Shown: piece after piece, positions 59,301 to 64,000 of the stretch
How the letters are laid out: every line of letters begins with the position of its first letter
Position numbering within the stretch: position 1 is the first letter of the stretch
Origin: Serripes groenlandicus
Lineage: Eukaryota; Mollusca; Bivalvia; Cardiida; Cardiidae
DNA: 64,000 bases
Reading direction: 5' to 3'
Assembly (NCBI GenBank): GCA_031761405.1
Contig: JASEVX010000012.1
Coordinates: forward strand, 27,451,217 to 27,515,216
Position numbers and translations under genes: made by a program
The notes under the pieces: model-generated
Database searches by the model: none
What the model saw: the letters and a program-made list of their open reading frames with translations, nothing else
Told to the model about the DNA's origin: nothing

Positions 59301-62300
59301 GTTTTACAACAACGCAATTCTTAATCAAAACAAGATAAGTACAGTCCTGAGTTCAATAGAAATAAATAAGGCAACAAAGGTAACCATTCCACCAATCAAA
59401 TAGCAGCATTTTCGCCTCTGGCACAAACCGTTACAACCCATGTGCAACTAATCCTCTGGCACTAACCGTTACAACCCATGTACAACTAATCCTCTGGCAC
59501 TAACCGTTACAACCCGTGTGCAACTAATCCTCTGGCACTAACCGTTACAACCCATGTGCAACTAATCCTCTGATATACCGTTCATTAGCCAATCAATGCC
59601 GTTTTGTTTTAATCAATCTTTAATATTTAGACCAAAATTCGTGAGACATCCCATTTCCAATGCAACCTTCAAATTTGTTAAAAAAAATATGAAGAAACAA
59701 CAACAACTCAATAGAAGATCGGTACTTTGATTTTCGTCGATAACCTTCAACCCTTTCCCACATACGAAAAAACTTCAGCAGATGACTTTGAAAAAATCTA
59801 GACAAATATATGCAGAATCCCAATTGATATAAGTGTAATGTTTTAAATACAGTAGAACACAATGAGACAAAAGGTAAAAATTGCTCATAATGAGCAATTT
59901 CCACTTTTGCCGCTATGTTTTCAGATGTCGTCTGCTGCAGATGATACTACAACATAAGTCTAGTTGTGATAAACAGTTAACACGGTCCATCTAAATGGTC
60001 ACCTTATTAATTGTAAAACACCGGTGCCGAACTTAAAACATTTTTCTTTTGAACAAAAGAAGGTCAGCTGTGCTATTATTTACGGTGTACCGTTAGGTAC
60101 GGTGTTCCGTTAGGGCCATCGTGCTATCGCTTTGTCAGACAGGAAGGCGATGCCACGATGACACGATGACACGATGGTGGTGGCACGATGACACGATGGT
60201 GATGACACGATAGCACGATGACGATGGCGCGATGACACGATGACACGATGGTGATGGAGCGATGCTACGATGGCACGATGACGATAACGCGATATTATAT
60301 CGCGTCATCGTCATCGTGCCATCGTGCCATCACCATCGTGTCATCGTAGCATCACCATCGTGTCATCGTGTCATCGTGTCATCACCATCGTACTATCGTA
60401 CTATCGTAGCATCGCCTTCCTGTCTGACATGCGCATAGACTCCCACTTGCGTCATGATGTCGTCTGAGGAAGAAAGCGGTAAGTATTTAAAGCGGATTTA
60501 TTTATAAAATTAATGACACAAATAAATGTTTAGTGAATTTATAAAACCTTGTAAAAATTACACTTTGCACCACCTTACGTAATGACATATTTGCACGCGT
60601 TAATAGCCCACGTTTAATGATTAAACACATGATTGTGAACCTTATATAAATTCCCTTGTCAGTGCTCAGCAGCATCTGTATCTCCAGATACGTATAACCG
60701 GACACAAAATAACCCCGAATACTTGAATCTATGATGTCCTGAATCCATTACTTTACTTTCCGTTTGCGCATGTCAGACAGGAAGGCGATGCTACGATGAC
60801 ACGATGGTGATGGTACGATGACACGATGGTGATGACACGATAGCACGATGACGATGGCACGATGACACGATGGTGATGACACGATAGCACGATGACGATG
60901 GCACGATGACACGATGACGATGGCACGATGACACGATGGTGATGACACGATAGCACGATGACGATGGCACGATGACACGATGACGATGGCACGATGACAC
61001 GATGACACGATGGTGATGGCACGATAGTACGATAGCACGATGGTGATAACACGATGACACGATGGTGATGGCACGATGGCACGATGACGATGACGCGTCA
61101 TCGTACCATCACCATCGTTTCATCTCGCATCGTGTCATCACCATCGTGTCATCGTGCTATCGTGTCATCGTGCTATCGTGGCATCGCCTTCCTGTCTGAC
61201 AAAGCGATAGCACGATGGCCCTAACGGTACACCGTAGTGAGGCCATCGTGCTATCGTGCACACACGATGACACGATGGTGATGACACGATGGTGATGACA
61301 CGATGACACGATGGTGATGGTACGATGACACGATGGTGATGGTACGATGACACGATGGTGATGACACGATAGCACGATGACGATGGCGCGATGACACGAT
61401 GACACGATGGTGATGACACGATGACACGATGACGATGAAGCGATAATACATCGCGTCATCGTCATCGTGTCATCGTGCCATCACCATCGTGTCATCGTGT
61501 TATCACCATCGTGCTATCGTACTATCGTGCCATAACCATCGTGTCATCGTGCCATCGTCATCGTGTCATCGTGCCATCGTCATCGTGCTATCGTGTCATC
61601 ACCATCGTGTCATCGTGCTATCGTCATCGTGTCATCGTGCCATCGTCATCGTGCTATCGTGTCATCACCATCGTGTCATCGTGCTATCGTCATCGTGCTA
61701 TCGTGTCATCACCATCGTGTCATCGTACCATCACCATCGTGTCATCGTAGCATCGCCTTCCTGTCTGACATGCGCAAACGGAAAGTAAAGTAATGGAAGA
61801 CATCATGGATTAAAGTATTCGGGGTTATTTTGTATTCGTTTAAACGTATCTGGAGATACAGATGCTGATGAGCACTGAAAAGGGAATTTATATAAGGTCA
61901 TCGCACCCTCACCATCGTGGCATTGTAGCATCGCCTTCCTGTCTGACATGCGCAAACGGAAAGTAAAGTAATGGAAGACATCATGGATTCAAGTATTCGG
62001 GGTTATTTTGTGTCCGATTATACGTATCTTGAGATACAGATGTTTATTTGTGTCATTCATTTTATAAATTAATCCGCTTTAAATACTTACCGCTTTCTTC
62101 CTCAGACGACATCATGACGCAAGTGGGAATATATGCGCATGTCAGACAGGAAAGCGATGCTACGATAGTAGTGCTATCGTGTCATCACCATCGTGTCATC
62201 GTGCTATCGTCATCGTGTCATCGTGCCATCGTCATCGTGCTATCGTGTCATCACCATCGTGTCATCGTGTCATCGTGTCATCACCATCGTGTCATCGTGC

Positions 62301-63744
62301 TATCGTGGCATCGCCTTCCTGTCTGACAAAGCGATAGCACGATGGCCCTAACGGAACACCGTAATTATTAGAACATTACGATTGGCTATGTATATAGTAA
62401 ACACTTAAACTTTGCTTTAAAAGGGTCCGTCAAATGTGTAAGTATAACAACAGCCATCTGATATTTTCATTGTTTAACATCGGAATTTAATAAAAAATAT
62501 AATCCTGTTACTGAAATAGCCCTGCTTTACTATTTTTAGAACTTTACGTTGTGCTTTTTTAATAGTTCACCCTTAAATTGCTGTTGTAAATGCTTCGTCT
62601 ATTTTATAAATGTATCCACAGGCGTCGGAGTGTTTCATTGAAAAACATTGGTACTTAATTTAATAAAACATGGTCGTGGTACTAGAATTTACTCCAGCTG
62701 TTTTCTGTTGACAAAAGGAGGTCAACTGTGCTATTATTAGAACCAAACGATGTGCTATTTAAAAGAAGCGTTAATTTACCCTCTTATCGACATCCTTGAT
62801 ATAAAAGTATTTTGAGTGTGCTCCGCAGTCCAGGGACCATTCACAGTTAGCATTGTCTCCTACATCCGGATCATTCACGGCTAAACCTGGGTCACTAAAC
62901 ACACTGTCTCTCTAGACACAATATAAACAAACACATGCGTAAATAAAATGTGATCGATTGTATAGAGCTGCTTGATTACTTCGCAATTGAGCCCTACCAA
63001 CAATCAAAGTAAGAGAGTGCTTAAACTAACATTCCGTTTGTGTTAAGGTGTTAAGGGGTTGTCTGGCGTAAGTTTTTCGTTGGTTAGTAACGTTTTTTAT
63101 GTCAGTTTTTATAAATGTTCAGTTACAGCATGCTACCAGTACAACTGGTCAATTTATCGTGACACCATCGAGTCAGACGTAATGGTAACAGCACACTCCT
63201 GATTGCCGAGGAGGGATAAAAGACACCTCACTAAGGTACCACATTTTGTTAACTTTATCATATTAAATATGAGCCGTTCCACGAGAAAACCAACAATGTG
63301 GATTCTGCGTAAAGTATCGACTCGGATCAGCCTAAGCATGCCGCGCAGGATATCCAGGACAGACAATTTTCGCCTTCTGTAGATTTTGTTTTTCAGGAAT
63401 CAGTTCTCTATACCTCAATCCCCCTGAGACGGAATGTGTCGGCCCGGATTATCCTGCGCGGACTGATCTGGGTTGATACATTATGCAGAGTCCATCATGA
63501 TGGTTTTCTCGTGGAACGCCTCAATTATTCAAATAAAAAATAAATATTTTACTAACCGGTCCTTCGTCGACAGTTATTGTAGAAGTCGCTATAGAAATAA
63601 CGGGGACTTCATTGACATTGACGTATTGAATGGTCAGATTGGACCTCCTCCCGTTTTCCCCATCGCGGACCCTATAGGTTATCCAGAGAGTGGTCGGAAT
63701 GACTGTGTCATAATCGAAAGGGGCATTAACATAAACTATTCCCG
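50211..63744 (-). CDS. Cadherin-type receptor, 3' part of gene (nine exons seen)
   Basis: Exons on the minus strand, 5' to 3': 63744-63557, 62911-62780, 59224-59128, 57902-57685, 56523-56389, 55667-55492, about 52162-51802, 50885-50814 and 50378-50211. Apart from the start of the seventh, borders are AG/GT and phases agree. The protein has the end of one cadherin repeat (VNVNEVPV), a full repeat with DPDVGDN, AREYD and VNTNDNTPKF, a membrane-proximal repeat with ASDADSNSYG, one transmembrane segment, and a tail of about 200 acidic and basic residues. It is a calcium-type adhesion or signalling receptor at the plasma membrane. The subfamily is not recognised; the 5' part is beyond 64000. Confidence 0.85.
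50814..50885 (-). CDS. Cadherin small tail exon
   Basis: 24 codons, RSSGSPKYDTLNGQQEDTED to LNGQ, phase 0. Acceptor TTTGTTAACAG, donor CAG|GTAATT. Confidence 0.8.
50955..51172 (+). repeat. tRNA-derived SINE, second family, 5' truncated
   Basis: Starts with a tRNA-like 'gtgggttcgatccccggccg', then 'cgactgactggctgatgtca' and 'cgccgtgatataactgaaca'. Relatives are at 56205-56375 and 56626-56882. It lies in a cadherin intron. Confidence 0.75.
51802..52162 (-). CDS. Cadherin cytoplasmic-tail exon
   Basis: The open frame FDRLCESDCLSKVYFYN to SSPTGSEG ends at a good donor GGC|GTAAGT in phase 0. The start is uncertain. The frame is open back to 52197, but only an AG at 52163-52164 matches the phase left by the transmembrane exon, and its pyrimidine tract is weak. 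A missing small exon is possible. The minisatellite at 52195-53060 abuts its upstream side. The content is charged and hydrophilic, without a known domain. Confidence 0.7.
52195..53060. repeat. About 35-bp minisatellite next to a cadherin exon
   Basis: Units of 'cacgtttaaatcgacatact' plus 'gctcatagcatata' or 'acacattatgtata', about 24 copies. On the gene's strand each unit ends in an AG-containing motif such as GAGCAG or TGTAG followed by TATGTCGAT. Confidence 0.93.
53272..53301. repeat. (TA)n microsatellite
   Basis: About 14 uninterrupted TA units. The rest of 53060-53957 shows no gene. Confidence 0.95.
53958..54826. mobile_element. Palindromic foldback element built of TCGTGCGCACGA repeats
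   Basis: 869 bp flanked by the direct repeat GATTCT (53952-53957 and 54827-54832). Termini are TACGGTGGCATAGAGGTGAC and its complement. The inside holds about 40 units of 18-19 bp centred on the palindrome TCGTGCGCACGA, joined by 'cttagta', 'catacta' or similar. The right half is the reverse complement of the left, joined near 54397 where another copy of the terminal sequence occurs. Long open frames here (both strands) are repeat artefacts. Confidence 0.9.
54911..55201 (+). CDS. Unrecognised 96-codon open frame
   Basis: Starts MLIPQILLIHDDPEAMM and ends ALDKGAICMF. Composition and codon use look protein-like, with an alpha-helical pattern and a CWLEAIHRAL segment faintly like the last helix of death-fold (CARD) domains. 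No splice partners were found. It lies in an intron of the minus-strand cadherin gene, so it could be a nested gene fragment, a retrocopy exon or chance. Confidence 0.35.
   Translation: MLIPQILLIHDDPEAMMRTKQHIELRHKFMGHLGREQYIPELSNYVTLYRSVKIASASVAEYNSFFQTMKTLQQTSTTCWLEAIHRALDKGAICMF
55224..55292. repeat. Near-perfect 69-nt stem-loop
   Basis: Arms 'ggtactcaaaagaatcgtct' and its complement, extending outward to CCCTATG / CATAGGG with a few mismatches. The centre is 'tctcattgaga', giving an almost loopless hairpin. Confidence 0.85.
55492..55667 (-). CDS. Cadherin transmembrane exon
   Basis: 176 nt in phase 0, ending two bases into a codon at CG|GTAAGT. After a Thr-rich stalk with an NYT glycosylation site comes a hydrophobic helix, HIWVFIVCIFLSITLVILAF continuing MIWF (about residues 22-45 of the exon), then VVHNFVAYKLM entering the cytoplasm. 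Confidence 0.9.
56205..56375 (+). repeat. tRNA-derived SINE, second family, headless
   Basis: Contains 'cgactgactggctggtgtca' and 'atgccgtgatataactgaca', ending 'gcggcgtaaaaaacccc' next to a cadherin exon. Upstream, 55668-56200 shows no other feature. Confidence 0.75.
56389..56523 (-). CDS. Cadherin exon (membrane-proximal repeat end)
   Basis: 45 codons, phase 0 at both ends: IDVNGVLYVRDVSSFSRGD to TTTISILFSE. Acceptor AATCAG, donor GAG|GTAAGA. Degenerate copies of its first bases and acceptor recur upstream at 56885-57535. Confidence 0.88.
56626..56882 (+). repeat. tRNA-derived SINE, second family, with Pro-like head
   Basis: The head 'ttggtagtctagtggtacag', CGG anticodon-like loop and 'gcgggttcgatacccggctg' resemble tRNA-Pro, but the acceptor stem does not pair. 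The body and 'gccgtgatataactcaagca' match the other copies. Confidence 0.8.
56885..57535 (-). repeat. Array of about seven degenerate exon-boundary copies
   Basis: Units of about 90 bp each carry, on the minus strand, a version of 'atgcatattcataatcag' followed by 'attgacgttaatggtgt', which is the acceptor and first codons of the cadherin exon at 56523. Centres lie near 56945, 57030, 57120, 57210, 57310, 57400 and 57510, with 'ctagacaatcagttaaatat' between them. Confidence 0.8.
57685..57902 (-). CDS. Cadherin exon (NDN linker and next repeat)
   Basis: 218 nt: completes an Ala codon, then 72 codons including TVTLSIVNTNDNTPKF (classic xNDNxPxF) and LTASDADSNSYGSTLGTIT. Donor CAG|GTACGA. Confidence 0.9.
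57955..58350. repeat. About 70-bp degenerate tandem repeat
   Basis: 'aaatcggaactcttcggtta' with 'actcgtaagctcgattaaga' recurs about six times in a cadherin intron. Confidence 0.8.
58655..59092 (-). repeat. tRNA-derived SINE with partly doubled tail
   Basis: 'ggggttaaacgccgttgcca' at 58665 and 'gggggttaacgccgttttca' at 58731 are two 3' ends. The head at the right reads 'gactgagttacaggggc'. Confidence 0.75.
59128..59224 (-). CDS. Cadherin exon (second half of a repeat)
   Basis: 97 nt from IYLAREYDMDSGLSATVTC to SLSST plus one base. AREYDMD corresponds to the LDRE motif. Donor ACAG|GTATGC, acceptor GTTTTAG. Confidence 0.85.
59405..59575. repeat. 38-bp tandem repeat, four copies
   Basis: 'cctctggcactaaccgttac' plus 'aacccatgtgcaactaat' repeats almost perfectly. 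Confidence 0.93.
59748..59980. mobile_element. Palindromic MITE A copy in a cadherin intron
   Basis: 'caaccctttcccacatacga' and the central hairpin 'aaaaattgctcataatgagc' are typical. The right end is degenerate after 'gtcgtctgctgcag'. Confidence 0.75.
60081..62363. mobile_element. Giant foldback element with CGATGACACGATGG arms
   Basis: 2283 bp flanked by the 6-bp direct repeat ATTATT (60075-60080 and 62364-62369). Termini are TACGGTGTACCGTTAGG on the left and CCCTAACGGAACACCGTA on the right; an internal terminus CCTAACGGTACACCGTA ends at 61236. Arms consist of 'cgatgacacgatggtgatgg' repeats in one orientation and their complement in the other. Two spacers of unique sequence (60413-60790 and 61745-62155) are inverted copies of each other. 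The 'SSPSCHR'-type open frames are repeat artefacts. Confidence 0.88.
62364..62779. other. Cadherin intron stretch with an empty-site-like sequence
   Basis: 62716-62745 ('ggaggtcaactgtgctatta' then 'ttagaac') resembles the two flanks of the foldback element joined without it. Nothing else recognised. Confidence 0.5.
62780..62911 (-). CDS. Cadherin exon (first half of a repeat)
   Basis: 44 codons, phase 0 at both ends, donor AGG|GTAAAT. Contains LAVNDPDVGDNANCEWSL (calcium-binding DPD.G.N type) and FYIKDVDKR. Two Cys residues in the repeat are unusual. Confidence 0.85.
63271..63522. mobile_element. MITE C, best-preserved copy
   Basis: 252 bp with inverted ends 'gagccgttccacgagaaaac' and 'gttttctcgtggaacgcctc', extending about 40 bp inward. 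It ends only about 35 bp from a cadherin exon. Confidence 0.85.
63557..63744 (-). CDS. Cadherin exon (repeat end and linker)
   Basis: 188 nt: two bases finishing a codon, then 62 codons. Acceptor TTTTCTAG, donor CCG|GTTAGT. Contains LWITYRVRDG, LTIQYVNVNEVPV (degenerate NDNAP-type linker) and ITVDEGP, which starts the next repeat. Confidence 0.85.
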
Positions 63745-64000
63745 CTAGAAAATAAAAAGATACAATTATGACGGTTGGTTCTATGATAATTTGTCCCGAT
63801 AGATATTTCTTAACAAGTATGGGGACCAAATTATGTTCTCGAGAGCATATATTATATCGGAAGGGAATTCCCCTTTGCCGAGGTCTTGATACTCATATTA
63901 CATCGATAGTATTACCAGCAACTAAGAAAATATCTTCTACATCGTGTTCGTGTAATTTTCTCTGTCGATTGATAAATACATGACAAGAAAAGTTGTCAAA

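Noticed and set aside
60748..62326. Open frames rich in SSPSCHR and IVLSCHHHR
   Set aside because: Products of the CGATGACACGATGG satellite arms, present in several frames of both strands.

Overview
This is eukaryotic nuclear DNA: AT-rich, with intron-split genes, tRNA-derived SINEs, foldback transposons and satellites. The dispersed repeats, SINEs with AATC-type tails, and the RING-less B-box/coiled-coil/propeller genes point to a mollusc, most likely a bivalve. That is inference from family knowledge; no species can be named.

Layout. 1-1834 is gene-free with a GC-rich degenerate repeat. 1840-9430 is a decayed BEL/Pao LTR retrotransposon with a CACCG target-site duplication; its 5' LTR is split by a 2.2 kb block of three tandem units, each ending in a long palindrome. 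9697-10580 is a foldback element with satellite-like arms, followed by a 495-bp tandem duplication.

12957-25731 (+) is a complete six-exon UMP-CMP kinase gene of 199 codons. All splice junctions join in phase. Its introns are packed with a palindromic MITE, a larger dispersed repeat and a mariner element with an internally deleted DD34D transposase.

28886-37672 and 42165-50100 are two direct copies of one segmental duplication. Each carries a minus-strand gene for a tandem-B-box, coiled-coil, beta-propeller protein. Copy 1 is intact; copy 2 has one in-frame TGA. The copies differ by private insertions: a 20-bp satellite, a MITE and an inverted-repeat block in copy 1, and an 891-bp element in copy 2.

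50211 to the right edge (-) holds the 3' part of a cadherin-type receptor gene: exons for two to three extracellular repeats, one transmembrane segment and a cytoplasmic tail. Its 5' part lies beyond the window. Its introns contain an array of degenerate copies of one of its own exon boundaries, a minisatellite touching a tail exon, and two large palindromic elements (53958-54826 and 60081-62363). These two share TACGGTG termini and 6-bp target-site duplications and look like one little-described foldback class.

The three genes are unrelated in function: nucleotide metabolism, probable ubiquitin or innate-type signalling, and adhesion. The most novel material is the repeat architecture.
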